Translations under genes and position numbers: made by a program
Assembly: GCA_902524995.1 (NCBI GenBank)
Contig: CABZFJ010000001.1
Coordinates: 186,001-250,000 of the forward strand
Origin: an uncultured Pelagibacteraceae bacterium
Lineage (GTDB): Bacteria > Pseudomonadota > Alphaproteobacteria > Pelagibacterales > Pelagibacteraceae
Direction: 5' to 3'
DNA: 64,000 nt
The notes under the pieces: model-generated
Database searches by the model: none
Seen by the model: only the letters and a program-made list of their open reading frames with translations
What the model was told of the DNA's origin: nothing
Shown: positions 8,759 through 17,235 of the stretch, in pieces
Numbering within the stretch: the first letter of the stretch is position 1
How the letters are laid out: every line of letters starts with the position of its first letter

Positions 8759-9124
8759 ATGAGCTACGATAACCAAAATATATTTGCAAAAATTTTAAGA
8801 GGAGAAATTCCTTGTAATAAAATCTATGAAGATGATTATGTATTGTCTTTTTATGATATTAATCCTCAAAAAAAAATTCATGCTCTAGTAATACCAAAAG
8901 GCAAATATATAGATCTAGATGATTTTAATTCGAATGCTTCAAATGATGAAATAGTAGGTTTAATGAAAGGCATAACAACGGTTTCAAAAAAATTGGGAAT
9001 TTCATCGATTGATGGTAAAGGGTATAGGGCTCTTGCCAATATTAGTGATTATGGTGGCCAAGAAGTACCACACTTACATTTTCATTTATTTGGTGGTGAA
9101 AAAGTTGGAAAAATGGTTTCGTGA
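8759..9124 (+). CDS. HIT family nucleotide hydrolase/transferase
   Basis: Histidine-triad protein, 121 residues. The N-terminal pattern NIFAKILRGEIPCNKIYEDD and the C-terminal triad HLHFHLFGGE (about residues 106-115) match the Hint/HinT branch, which hydrolyses adenosine phosphoramidates or related nucleotide conjugates. Its stop overlaps the start of the GNAT gene (GTGA), so the two are probably coupled. Confidence 0.93.
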   Translation: MSYDNQNIFAKILRGEIPCNKIYEDDYVLSFYDINPQKKIHALVIPKGKYIDLDDFNSNASNDEIVGLMKGITTVSKKLGISSIDGKGYRALANISDYGGQEVPHLHFHLFGGEKVGKMVS

Positions 9125-9630
9125 TAACCAAAGTTGACAGAAAGTATCTGGAAATTAACTCTCTTAATGAAATTAATTCATCTGAACCAAAGATTAATTG
9201 TAAAATTGAAATTAAAAATCCTCCAGATTTTCAAATAAATAAATTTTTTTATAAGCAAATTGGTAAAAGTTATCGGTGGATTGATAGACTAGCCTGGGAC
9301 GATGCTAAATGGATGACTTATACAAATAATTTAAATTTAGAAACTTATATATTGAGAGAAAATGATGATTTAATTGGTTTTTTTGAGCTCTTATTCCATC
9401 CTGAAGCTAGTAAATGTGAAGTTGCTTATTTTGGAATTTTGGATCAATATATTGGAAAAAATTATGGAAAATATCTATTAACAGAAGCCTTGAAGTTAGG
9501 ATTTAGAAAAAAGACAAAAAAAGTTTGGTTGCACACTTGTTCTCTAGATCACAAACATGCTCTAAGAAACTATCTAAGAAGAGGTATGAAAATTTTTAAA
9601 TCTGAGACTATTAATTTAGATATTAATTAA
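9121..9630 (+). CDS. GNAT family N-acetyltransferase
   Basis: 169 residues with GTG start overlapping the HIT gene stop. The GNAT core is visible: beta strands with LIGFFELLFHPEASKCEVAYFGIL, then the acetyl-CoA pyrophosphate loop DQYIGKNYGKYLLTEAL (Q/R-x-x-G-x-G/A type) near residue 110, and HTCSLDHKHALRNYLRRGM, the usual Asn/His helix following the cofactor site. Substrate unknown. It converges with lolA, overlapping by 8 bases. Confidence 0.85.
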   Translation: MITKVDRKYLEINSLNEINSSEPKINCKIEIKNPPDFQINKFFYKQIGKSYRWIDRLAWDDAKWMTYTNNLNLETYILRENDDLIGFFELLFHPEASKCEVAYFGILDQYIGKNYGKYLLTEALKLGFRKKTKKVWLHTCSLDHKHALRNYLRRGMKIFKSETINLDIN

Positions 9631-10177
9631 TATAATTTTGAATTCTAAATGTCTTTTCATCAATCATCATATTTATTTCTATATTGAATAACTTAGTTTC
9701 AACTCTATTTTGATAAATATCAGTTGTTGTCCATCCTTTTATTTCATAATTTTGTTTATCAAAAAAAATATTTAATAAATTATTATTATGTATAATTTCA
9801 AAAGAAAATGTATCATCATTTTCTCCAATTATTTCAACTTGGTCTAGTTTCTTAAGTAGAAATTGTTTATCTAAAATTAAATTAAGAGGAGTGTCTTTAA
9901 GTTGGTATCTTAAATAATTTTTAATTTTTTTACTATTAATCACCAAGGATCTTCCATTTGATACTAAAATTTTATCATAAATATCATCGTATTTACAAAA
10001 AATTTTTTTTGGATACGTAATTATACATTCTCCTTGCTCAGTTTTTTTTCCAATTTTTTGTATAAATTTAAAAGATAAATTATCCGTCTTTTCTAATTTA
10101 TTTTTTATTAATAGCTTTGATGATGCAAAAATATTTAATGGATAAAAAAAAATTAAAATAAAAATTAAATACTTCAC
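9623..10177 (-). CDS. lolA: LolA-like outer-membrane lipoprotein carrier protein
   Basis: 184 residues with a signal peptide (hydrophobic start, probable cleavage after NIFAS). The body fits the periplasmic LolA fold: FKFIQKIGKKTEQGECIITYPKKIFCKYDD recalls the family 'F.Q......G...i..P...r..Y' pattern, and the Cys pair here may form a disulfide. GTG start overlaps the ftsK stop by one base (TAGTG), implying coupled translation. Placement directly after ftsK is typical of alphaproteobacterial lolA. The sequence is divergent, so the call rests on both pattern and context. Confidence 0.75.
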   Translation of the reverse strand: MKYLIFILIFFYPLNIFASSKLLIKNKLEKTDNLSFKFIQKIGKKTEQGECIITYPKKIFCKYDDIYDKILVSNGRSLVINSKKIKNYLRYQLKDTPLNLILDKQFLLKKLDQVEIIGENDDTFSFEIIHNNNLLNIFFDKQNYEIKGWTTTDIYQNRVETKLFNIEINMMIDEKTFRIQNYIN

Positions 10178-12258
10178 TATTTTAAAACTTCTCTTTTACC
10201 TACATGATTAGCTTTACTTACTTCACCATTTAATTCCATTTGATCAATTATCCTCGCAGCTCTATTGTATCCAATTTGTAATTTTCTTTGCAAAAATGAA
10301 GTAGACGCTTTTCTCTCTGACCTAATTATTTCTAAAGCTTCATTATATAATTCATCAGTTTCTGAATTGTCTTTATTTTTATCATTAATATCTCTTTCAT
10401 CTGCAAAGTTTAAAATTTCATCAACATAGTCTGGCTCTGCTTGATTTCTAAGAAAGTTATTTACTTTATCTATTTCTACCTCTGAAACATAAGGTGCATG
10501 TATCCTTGTGATTTTGTTTGCTGAAGACATATACAACATATCTCCTTTTCCTAGAAGTTGCTCTGCTCCTTGCTCACCTAAAATCGTTCTGCTATCAATT
10601 TTCGAGGTTACTTGGAATGAAATACGAGTAGGAAAATTAGCCTTTATTGTACCGGTTATTACATCTACGCTTGGTCTTTGAGTGGCCATTATTATGTGGA
10701 TTCCAGCCGCTCTAGCCATTTGTGATAATTTTTGAATATAGTTTTCAATTTCTTTTCCAGCTATCAACATGAGATCTGACATTTCATCAACAATTACAAC
10801 AATATAAGGCATCTTAACTTTATGCTTTTCGTTATATCCATCAATGTTTCTTACACCTACTTTAGTCATTAACCTATACCTGCTCTCCATTTCTTTAACT
10901 ACCCAACCCAAAACAGATGCAGCTTTTTTTGATTCAGTAATCACAGGACACAATAAATGAGGAATTCCTTCATATGTTGATAGTTCTAACATTTTCGGAT
11001 CTATTAATATAAATTTACAGATATCAGGATTGTGTTTGTAAATGAGAGATAGAATAATTGTATTAATACAAACCGATTTTCCTGAACCAGTAGTCCCAGC
11101 AATTAATAGATGAGGCATAGAACTTAAATCACTGGTTATAGGCTCTCCTGATATACTTTTACCTAGAGCAATTGGTAATTTAATTTCTTTCTTTTTAAAA
11201 TTTTTATCTGAAATTATTTCTCTTAAAAATACATTTTCCCTTGAAACTTTTGGCAATTCTATGCCCACAGTGTTACTTCCAGGAATAGTAGCTATTCTTG
11301 CAGATTCTGAACTTGTATTTCTCGCAATATCTTCGGACAGATTGATTATTTTTGATACCTTTACCCCTGCCGCCGGTTCAAATTCATTTAATGAAACAAC
11401 AGGTCCATGACTAATTTTTTTTATTTTACCTTCGACTCCGAAGTCTAATAAAATTTTTTCTAATGCTTCACCGTCAGTCCTTTCATCTTCATTTCTATTA
11501 GATAATTTTTCAGGTTTTTTTAAAAAATCAATTAAGGGTAATTTAATCTTATTTATATTTTTAGAAACAGGTTTTCTATTATTTGAGAATAAATTTTCTT
11601 GTACTCGAGTTTCAACAATATGGTTCTCTACTTTCTCTTCTTCATATTGTTCATCCTTACTTTGGTTATTTTTATTTGAAATAAATAAATTTTTTAAAAG
11701 AAAATAAATTTTTAATAAATATTTTATTTTGAAATCGCTACTAATAAAAAAAAATAGTAATATAAGTATTATTAGTAAATAATAACTTAATGTTATGTTA
11801 ATATTTAGTAAATCAAAAATTACAGTTTCGGATATTAAATTTCCTACAAAGCCATTGTTGCCGTAGATTACTAACCAGTAATTTTCATTATAAAATATAC
11901 TAAAAAATATTGTTGCAAGCAGTATATATAAAATAGTGAAAAAAATATTTTCAATAAATATTATGACTTTTTTATTAACTAAAATGGACAAACCAGTAAA
12001 GAATAAAGAAAAAGGTATTAGAAATGATATTATTCCAATTGATTGAAAAAATATATCAGCGATATAGCTTCCTTTTAAACCTAAAAAATTATTTATTTGC
12101 TGGTTTTCTGGAAAAATAAAATTTGGATCTTGCGGAGAGTAACTTGCCAGTGAAACTAAGAGAAGTATTGATGAAAAAATAATTATTAAACCAATTAACT
12201 CTGTTAATCGCTTTAGAACAAAATTTGATGTTTTACTTATAAAATCTTTAATTATCAT
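10177..12258 (-). CDS. ftsK: DNA translocase FtsK
   Basis: Septal DNA pump that helps resolve and segregate chromosome termini. 693 residues: four N-terminal membrane segments (roughly residues 20-175), a short charged linker, then the RecA-like motor with Walker A GTTGSGKSV near residue 390, FILIDPKMLELS and the Walker B region YIVVIVDEMSDLM near 485, MATQRPSVDVITGTIKANFPTRISF, and a C-terminal winged-helix gamma domain (SERKASTSFLQRKLQIGYNR). The linker is short compared with E. coli FtsK, as in many alphaproteobacteria. It is followed by lolA and divergent from the UbiH-like gene. Confidence 0.96.
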   Translation of the reverse strand: MIIKDFISKTSNFVLKRLTELIGLIIIFSSILLLVSLASYSPQDPNFIFPENQQINNFLGLKGSYIADIFFQSIGIISFLIPFSLFFTGLSILVNKKVIIFIENIFFTILYILLATIFFSIFYNENYWLVIYGNNGFVGNLISETVIFDLLNINITLSYYLLIILILLFFFISSDFKIKYLLKIYFLLKNLFISNKNNQSKDEQYEEEKVENHIVETRVQENLFSNNRKPVSKNINKIKLPLIDFLKKPEKLSNRNEDERTDGEALEKILLDFGVEGKIKKISHGPVVSLNEFEPAAGVKVSKIINLSEDIARNTSSESARIATIPGSNTVGIELPKVSRENVFLREIISDKNFKKKEIKLPIALGKSISGEPITSDLSSMPHLLIAGTTGSGKSVCINTIILSLIYKHNPDICKFILIDPKMLELSTYEGIPHLLCPVITESKKAASVLGWVVKEMESRYRLMTKVGVRNIDGYNEKHKVKMPYIVVIVDEMSDLMLIAGKEIENYIQKLSQMARAAGIHIIMATQRPSVDVITGTIKANFPTRISFQVTSKIDSRTILGEQGAEQLLGKGDMLYMSSANKITRIHAPYVSEVEIDKVNNFLRNQAEPDYVDEILNFADERDINDKNKDNSETDELYNEALEIIRSERKASTSFLQRKLQIGYNRAARIIDQMELNGEVSKANHVGKREVLK

Positions 12259-12319
12259 GAATCAAAACTACATTTGTCACTTTGTATCATTTAATTTTTA
12301 TTGTTAAAATTATTTTGTT

Positions 12320-13402
12320 ATGAAAATTTGTTTAATAGGCCTAAATATCACTAATTTAATTCTTGCATCTGTTTTTTTAAAAAAAAATTTGCCAGTTGAT
12401 ATATATCAAAATAATAAAATACAAAGGTTTAAAACAAAGAGAACTATTGCAATTTCAGCTGGAAATTTTAGCTTTTTAAAAAAAATTTCTAATACAAACT
12501 TACAATCATGGAAAACAAATGAAATTAAGATTTATCTCGAAAATGAAAATTCTAAGGAGATTATAAATTTTAAGAAACAAAATAAAGAGTCTTTTAATTT
12601 AATTAAAAACTCTGATTTAAATAATGCGTTTTTAAAAAATATTGAAAATTCAAAAATTGTTAAAAAAATAAAAGAAGATATATTTAGTAAGCGGTTAATT
12701 AATAAAATAAAAAAATATGATTTGGTAATTAACTCAGACAACAATAATTTTATCACAAAAAATTATTTTCATAATAAAATAAAAAAAAATTATAAAAGTT
12801 ACGCATATACCTTTATAATTAATCATAAAAAGACAAATAATAGAACTGCTAGGCAGATTTTTACTAATTACGGACCTCTAGCCTTTTTACCACTGAATAA
12901 TTCAAAAACTTCTGTTGTTTTTTCATGCTCAGGTAATTTGAGAAGTGCTCAAGACATATATAAGCTATTTAAAAAATATAACACTTTTTATCAAAATACC
13001 AAGCCGGGTGATATCGAAAAAGTAAGTTTAGAATTTTCAATGTTGAGAAAATATACCCATAAAAATATTTTAGCATTTGGTGATTTATTGCATCGTATAC
13101 ATCCTTTAGCTGGTCAGGGATTCAACATGACCATTAGAGATATAGAAAATTTCTCGAAGATTGTTGATAAAAAAATTAGTTTAGGTCTTCCAATAGATAT
13201 TTCTGTTGCTGATGAATTTCAGCAAAATAATAAACACCTAAATTATTTATATGGTAAAGCAATTGATGGAATTTATGAGTTTTTTAGGTTGGATAGCAAA
13301 ATCAAAAATTCCTTATCAAAACCTATTTTTAGAATTCTGAATAATAATTCAGTTTTTAAAAAATATTCAAATTTATTTTCTGATAAAGGGATAAATCTTT
13401 AA
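12320..13402 (+). CDS. UbiH/Coq6-like FAD monooxygenase, divergent
   Basis: 360 residues. The C-terminal FAD-ribityl motif is clear, FGDLLHRIHPLAGQGFNM near residues 252-269, which is the hallmark of ubiquinone ring hydroxylases (UbiH/UbiF/UbiI, Coq6). The N-terminal dinucleotide motif is poor: where GxGxxG is expected the protein has LIGLNITNLILA, keeping only the first Gly, and much of the middle is Lys/Asn-rich and weakly conserved. It lies divergent from ftsK. Likely a ubiquinone-synthesis hydroxylase on a fast-evolving branch; an alternative is a related flavoprotein with altered FAD binding. Confidence 0.75.
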   Translation: MKICLIGLNITNLILASVFLKKNLPVDIYQNNKIQRFKTKRTIAISAGNFSFLKKISNTNLQSWKTNEIKIYLENENSKEIINFKKQNKESFNLIKNSDLNNAFLKNIENSKIVKKIKEDIFSKRLINKIKKYDLVINSDNNNFITKNYFHNKIKKNYKSYAYTFIINHKKTNNRTARQIFTNYGPLAFLPLNNSKTSVVFSCSGNLRSAQDIYKLFKKYNTFYQNTKPGDIEKVSLEFSMLRKYTHKNILAFGDLLHRIHPLAGQGFNMTIRDIENFSKIVDKKISLGLPIDISVADEFQQNNKHLNYLYGKAIDGIYEFFRLDSKIKNSLSKPIFRILNNNSVFKKYSNLFSDKGINL

Positions 13403-13403
13403 A

Positions 13404-14048
13404 TTACTGAATAGTGGTATTTTCAAATTCATCTTTGACATAATTATTTAAGATTTGTTCCATTTTTTCTTTTCTAATGTTTATATCAATGCTCTCTAAT
13501 AATATTTGTTTTTCTTCTAACGAAAATGGTGAAGCCATCGAGAGATCATTAAGTGTTTTACTTAAGTCTTTTTTTTCTAGATCTTTCAGATTTACGATAT
13601 AACCTTGCTTCTTAAAAAACTTTTTCATGTTTTTCATTATTAAATTAAGATCAGAAAAGTTAACCTCATTGCTTTTATCAGATATATCATTAGTGAAGTT
13701 ACTGTATTGAACGTTACATTCTCGATATAATTTATCACTCTCAATTTCAGAATTTAATTTAAATCTACATATGCCATTTAAAATAATAAGTATTCTTCCA
13801 TCCTCAGTTTCGTTGAAACTGGTAATTTTTCCAATACAACCAATTTCGTAAAGATCAGGTTTTTTCAACATTCCTGACTTTTTAGGTTGTATCATTCCAA
13901 TTATTCTGTGCTTTTTCATACTATCATTTACCATTTGTAAATATCTTGGTTCAAAGATATTTAATGGAACAGTGGTACCGGGGAACATTATAAAATTTGA
14001 TAGAGGAAAAATTGGGATGGTTTTTGGAAGGTCTTGTATATTTAGCAT
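13404..14048 (-). CDS. LON substrate-binding-domain protein
   Basis: 214 residues matching only the N-terminal substrate-recognition domain of Lon protease: TIPIFPLSNFIMFPGTTVPLNIFEPRYLQMV, RIIGMIQPKK, and IGCIGKITSFNETEDGRILIIL. No AAA+ or protease domain follows, so it is a stand-alone LON-domain protein as found in many alphaproteobacteria near ftsK/lolA. Biochemical role unknown. The stop lies one base from the stop of the convergent UbiH-like gene. Confidence 0.88.
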   Translation of the reverse strand: MLNIQDLPKTIPIFPLSNFIMFPGTTVPLNIFEPRYLQMVNDSMKKHRIIGMIQPKKSGMLKKPDLYEIGCIGKITSFNETEDGRILIILNGICRFKLNSEIESDKLYRECNVQYSNFTNDISDKSNEVNFSDLNLIMKNMKKFFKKQGYIVNLKDLEKKDLSKTLNDLSMASPFSLEEKQILLESIDINIRKEKMEQILNNYVKDEFENTTIQ

Positions 14049-14090
14049 TAAATTCGTATTTTAATTTTTTATTTATTTATATTAAATTTA

Positions 14091-15410
14091 ATGGATCTGG
14101 CAACTGGACAAAATCTCTTAAAAGAAAAAAAATTCTTTTTAGCTAAAAAATACTTTGAAAAGTTATTGAATTTAAACCCAAATAAGCCCGAAATTAATTT
14201 TTATTTAGGTAGAGCATACTCTGAATTACTAGATTCAATAAATAGCATTAAGTATTATAAAAGATATTTAGAATTTAACGAAAATTCAATTAATTGTTTA
14301 ATAAACCTGGGAATTATTTATCTAAATATTGGAGATATAATAAATTCTGAAAAAACATTTAGAAAGATAATTAATTTAAATAAAAAAAATGTTACTGCAT
14401 TTAATGGTCTTTTTATGTTGTCTCAAGAATTATTGAAAGAAAAAGATTTTGATTATTTAGAAAATATTTTGTCCAATGATAAAGAAATTTCTTTAAGTGA
14501 TAAAAGTATTATTTATTTTTTACTCTCTAAAAATGAAAGGAAAAAAAAGAACATACAAAAAGAATTAACTTATTTAAAAAATTACCACTTCCAATCATTT
14601 AATTCAAATCTCGAATACAATAATCAATCAATTTTTTTTTATAAAAATATTTTGGGTAAATTTAACAACAAAATAAATTATATTAATAATTATAGTTTAA
14701 AAGAATTAAAACCTATTTTCATTGTAGGCTTACCAAGGTCTGGCTCTACATTAATAGAGTCAATTTTAACTTCAGGAGATGTAAAAATTAAAACTTATGG
14801 TGAAAGTAATTTTATTAATGGCGCTATTATAGATCAGATAAAAGCTAAGATTTTTAAAAAAGATTTTAAAACCGAAAATATTGATTTAAAAATTGATTTA
14901 TCTAAAATAATCGAGTTTCTTGAGGATAGATATAGTTTTAAAAATAATACGTTATCTAAAGAATTTTTTATAGATAAGTCACTAGAAAATGTTTTTAACA
15001 TTGAATTGATATTAAAAATCTTTCCAGGCGCAAAATTCATACATTCCAAAAGGAAATTAAAAGACGCAATTTTATCAATATATTTTTCAATGTTGCCAGA
15101 ATTATCTTGGACTCTTTCGATGGATACCATAAAAAATTATGTCAACAAGTATGAAAAAATTGTTATCTATTATAAAAAAAAATTTCCAGATAAAATACTT
15201 GATATTGATCTAGATGAATTTACTTCAAATCCTGATTTAATTTCTAAAGAAATTTATGATTTTTGTTGTCTAAGTTGGAACAAAAAATATTTAAATTTTT
15301 ATAAAAGAAAGAATTTATTCAGCAAAACTTTAAGTTCAACTCAAATCAGAAAACAAATAAGTAAACAAAACCAATCAAATTATTCAAATTATTATTTTTT
15401 ATTAGATTAA
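14091..15410 (+). CDS. TPR-repeat sulfotransferase
   Basis: 439 residues in two parts. The N-terminal ~130 residues hold tandem tetratricopeptide repeats (FYLGRAYSELLDSINSIKYYKRYLEF, INLGIIYLNIGDIINSEKTFRKIINL). From about residue 205 there is a sulfotransferase-like domain with the 5'-PAPS loop IFIVGLPRSGSTLIESIL, an acceptor-site region, and KFIHSKRKLKDAILSIYF corresponding to the 3'-phosphate-binding segment. Such TPR-sulfotransferases may act on proteins or glycans. Its 3' end overlaps the stop of the convergent TPR gene by 4 bases. Substrate unknown. Confidence 0.85.
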   Translation: MDLATGQNLLKEKKFFLAKKYFEKLLNLNPNKPEINFYLGRAYSELLDSINSIKYYKRYLEFNENSINCLINLGIIYLNIGDIINSEKTFRKIINLNKKNVTAFNGLFMLSQELLKEKDFDYLENILSNDKEISLSDKSIIYFLLSKNERKKKNIQKELTYLKNYHFQSFNSNLEYNNQSIFFYKNILGKFNNKINYINNYSLKELKPIFIVGLPRSGSTLIESILTSGDVKIKTYGESNFINGAIIDQIKAKIFKKDFKTENIDLKIDLSKIIEFLEDRYSFKNNTLSKEFFIDKSLENVFNIELILKIFPGAKFIHSKRKLKDAILSIYFSMLPELSWTLSMDTIKNYVNKYEKIVIYYKKKFPDKILDIDLDEFTSNPDLISKEIYDFCCLSWNKKYLNFYKRKNLFSKTLSSTQIRKQISKQNQSNYSNYYFLLD

Positions 15411-16711
15411 TAAAAGCTTTTCTGTCTAAATTTGATCTGATCCTTTATAAAATTAATTAAATAGCTATCTTTGATTTCGTGATTACAGATTTTTGAGTAA
15501 GAGATATCATTAATTAAGTAAGCATATGTAATCCAATTTTTTATAATTAGTATGTCAGACAAATTGATTAGATTATGAGTTGGTCCAACAATTTTTTGAT
15601 CATTATCGTCCAGTTTTGGATATCTACTATCATATAATGTTTCAATTTCTTCCCAACTTTTTAAATAATCAAGTTTTGTATTAGAATTCTTTTCAATCTT
15701 TTCAAATTCAGGAAATTCTTTATAAAATTCAGTACATCCATGCTTAATTTTGATATTTTTAGAAATTATTTCGTTGTTCGAAATTACTTTTGTTATGATA
15801 TTTAAAACATCCTCAGCATCTTTCATACCTGTACAAAATATATAACCTTTGTAGTTACCCTTAACGTTATTTCTTGTTTCTACAACACATTTTCTAATAT
15901 TGTTTCTTTTTAGATTTAAATTATTAAAAATTAAAAAAAGTTTAATTAGTTCTACGATGTTTTCCAATGTAATTTGAACTTTAAAACAATTAAAACAATA
16001 TTTTGGTATTATTTTAAATTCATTAAATACTTTAAAATGTCTATCGCAGTTTAAATTAATTTCATTTCTTCTAAAAATCTGTGTTTCTTCATATTTTAAG
16101 TCTAAATCATTTAAAATACTAAAATTTTTATTTACGAAATTTCTAATAGAAATAATTTTAATTGGATGTTGGATTTTTAGATTTTTATTAAAGTTTAAAA
16201 TTTTTTCATTTACATCTAAAATTTTGTTATTCTTTATATTTTTTGGAATATGATAATTTAAAGTATCAATTAATCTCTCTCGAGTTACATCACTATCTTG
16301 AATTTCTAAAGACTTTAAAAAATTTTCAATTGCTTTTTTATAATTTCCAATATTTTTATATGTAATGCCCAAATTTTTATAAGTATTTGATAGATTTTTT
16401 TCGTACTTTAACAATTTTGTAAAAAAGTTTATAGCTTCATTAAATTTTCCCAGATTAAATAAAGCAACTCCCAAATTATTTAATACTGCTAAATCTTTTT
16501 TATCTTTTTTTAAAATTTCGTAATAAAATTGTGAAGATTTTAACCAATCTTTTTTTTTAAAATAAATTGATCCGTATAATTTGTTTTGTAAATGTTTTTC
16601 ATCTTCATTTATATTTAATTTTTCTAGCAATTTTAAAGCAGTATTATAGTTATTTCTTTTTATCTCTGTAATGACTGGAGTAAATTTTATTAATATTTTA
16701 TTTTCTTTCAC
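15407..16711 (-). CDS. TPR protein with uncharacterised Cys/His-containing C-terminal domain
   Basis: 434 residues. Residues 1-150 are TPR repeats (LNNLGVALFNLGKFNEAINFFTKLL, YKNLGITYKNIGNYKKAIENFLKSL). The remainder is a domain I cannot name, with conserved-looking Cys/His spacing: NLNCDRHFKVFNEF near residue 222, KYCFNCFKVQIT near 235, IRKCVVETRNNVKG, GYIFCTGMKDAED and KHGCTEFYKEF. The CxxC and CxxxH spacings could bind metal, but that is inference. It faces the TPR-sulfotransferase tail to tail; the shared architecture suggests related glycan or protein modification roles. No signal peptide. Confidence 0.75.
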   Translation of the reverse strand: MKENKILIKFTPVITEIKRNNYNTALKLLEKLNINEDEKHLQNKLYGSIYFKKKDWLKSSQFYYEILKKDKKDLAVLNNLGVALFNLGKFNEAINFFTKLLKYEKNLSNTYKNLGITYKNIGNYKKAIENFLKSLEIQDSDVTRERLIDTLNYHIPKNIKNNKILDVNEKILNFNKNLKIQHPIKIISIRNFVNKNFSILNDLDLKYEETQIFRRNEINLNCDRHFKVFNEFKIIPKYCFNCFKVQITLENIVELIKLFLIFNNLNLKRNNIRKCVVETRNNVKGNYKGYIFCTGMKDAEDVLNIITKVISNNEIISKNIKIKHGCTEFYKEFPEFEKIEKNSNTKLDYLKSWEEIETLYDSRYPKLDDNDQKIVGPTHNLINLSDILIIKNWITYAYLINDISYSKICNHEIKDSYLINFIKDQIKFRQKSFY

Positions 16712-16756
16712 AATGGTTTACTTTTAACATTAAGTTAAAATTTTTATAATTATATG

Positions 16757-16784
16757 TTGCAATAAAAAAACCGCATAATATAAT
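16757..16784 (+). promoter_or_regulatory. sigma70-type promoter of tRNA-Gly
   Basis: TTGCAA (16757-16762) and a perfect TATAAT (16779-16784) separated by 16 bases, about 13 bases before the mature tRNA 5' end. The position and near-consensus boxes fit a stable-RNA promoter. Confidence 0.65.
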
Positions 16785-16796
16785 GATTTTTAACAA

Positions 16797-16871
16797 GCGG
16801 GCATAGCTCAGTGGTAGAGCGTCTCGTTGCCAACGAGAAGGTCGTGGGTTCAAGTCCCATTGCCCGCTCCA
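16797..16871 (+). tRNA. tRNA-Gly (anticodon GCC)
   Basis: Full cloverleaf read by eye: acceptor GCGGGCA pairs with TGCCCGC, D arm GCTC...GAGC, anticodon stem TCTCG/CGAGA around loop TTGCCAA (anticodon GCC, reading GGC and GGT), T arm GTGGG/CCCAT with TTCAAGT loop. Discriminator T and an encoded CCA end the gene. No integrase or repeat of its 3' end was seen nearby, so it does not look like an active attachment site. Confidence 0.97.
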
Positions 16872-16887
16872 GTAAAGGAATTATGTA

Positions 16888-17226
16888 ATGAGTGATTTAG
16901 CAAACAAAAAATGTATACCTTGCGAAGGTAATATTCCGCCATTTAACACAGATGAAATTCATAAGTATTTAAAACAAGTTGATGGGTGGGAAGTCATTGA
17001 AGATAAGATCGATGGATTTCATTTAATAAAAAATTTTAAATTTGATGATTTTTTACAAAGTCAAGAATTTGTAAATAAAGTTGGTAAAATTGCTGAAACG
17101 GAAGGACACCATCCTGATCTATGGTTTGGATGGGGTTACGCAAAAATTAAAATTTTTACTCATGCAATCAAAGGTCTTGCTGAGAGTGATTTCATTCTAG
17201 CTGCTAAAATAGATAAGTTAAATTAA
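16888..17226 (+). CDS. phhB: pterin-4a-carbinolamine dehydratase
   Basis: 112 residues. Dehydrates the 4a-hydroxy-tetrahydropterin made by aromatic amino acid hydroxylases, so it recycles pterin cofactor. The family signature is present: the His cluster AETEGHHPDLWFGWGYAKIKIFTH and the C-terminal GLAESDFILAAKID. It starts 17 bases after the tRNA CCA, so it may be cotranscribed with the tRNA. No aromatic amino acid hydroxylase is in the window; in organisms without one, PCD proteins can have other pterin roles (molybdopterin has been proposed). Confidence 0.92.
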   Translation: MSDLANKKCIPCEGNIPPFNTDEIHKYLKQVDGWEVIEDKIDGFHLIKNFKFDDFLQSQEFVNKVGKIAETEGHHPDLWFGWGYAKIKIFTHAIKGLAESDFILAAKIDKLN

Positions 17227-17235
17227 TTAATGGTT

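Noticed and set aside
16797-16871. tRNA-Gly as a mobile-element attachment site
   Set aside because: No integrase, no repeat of the tRNA 3' end and no change in gene type next to it.
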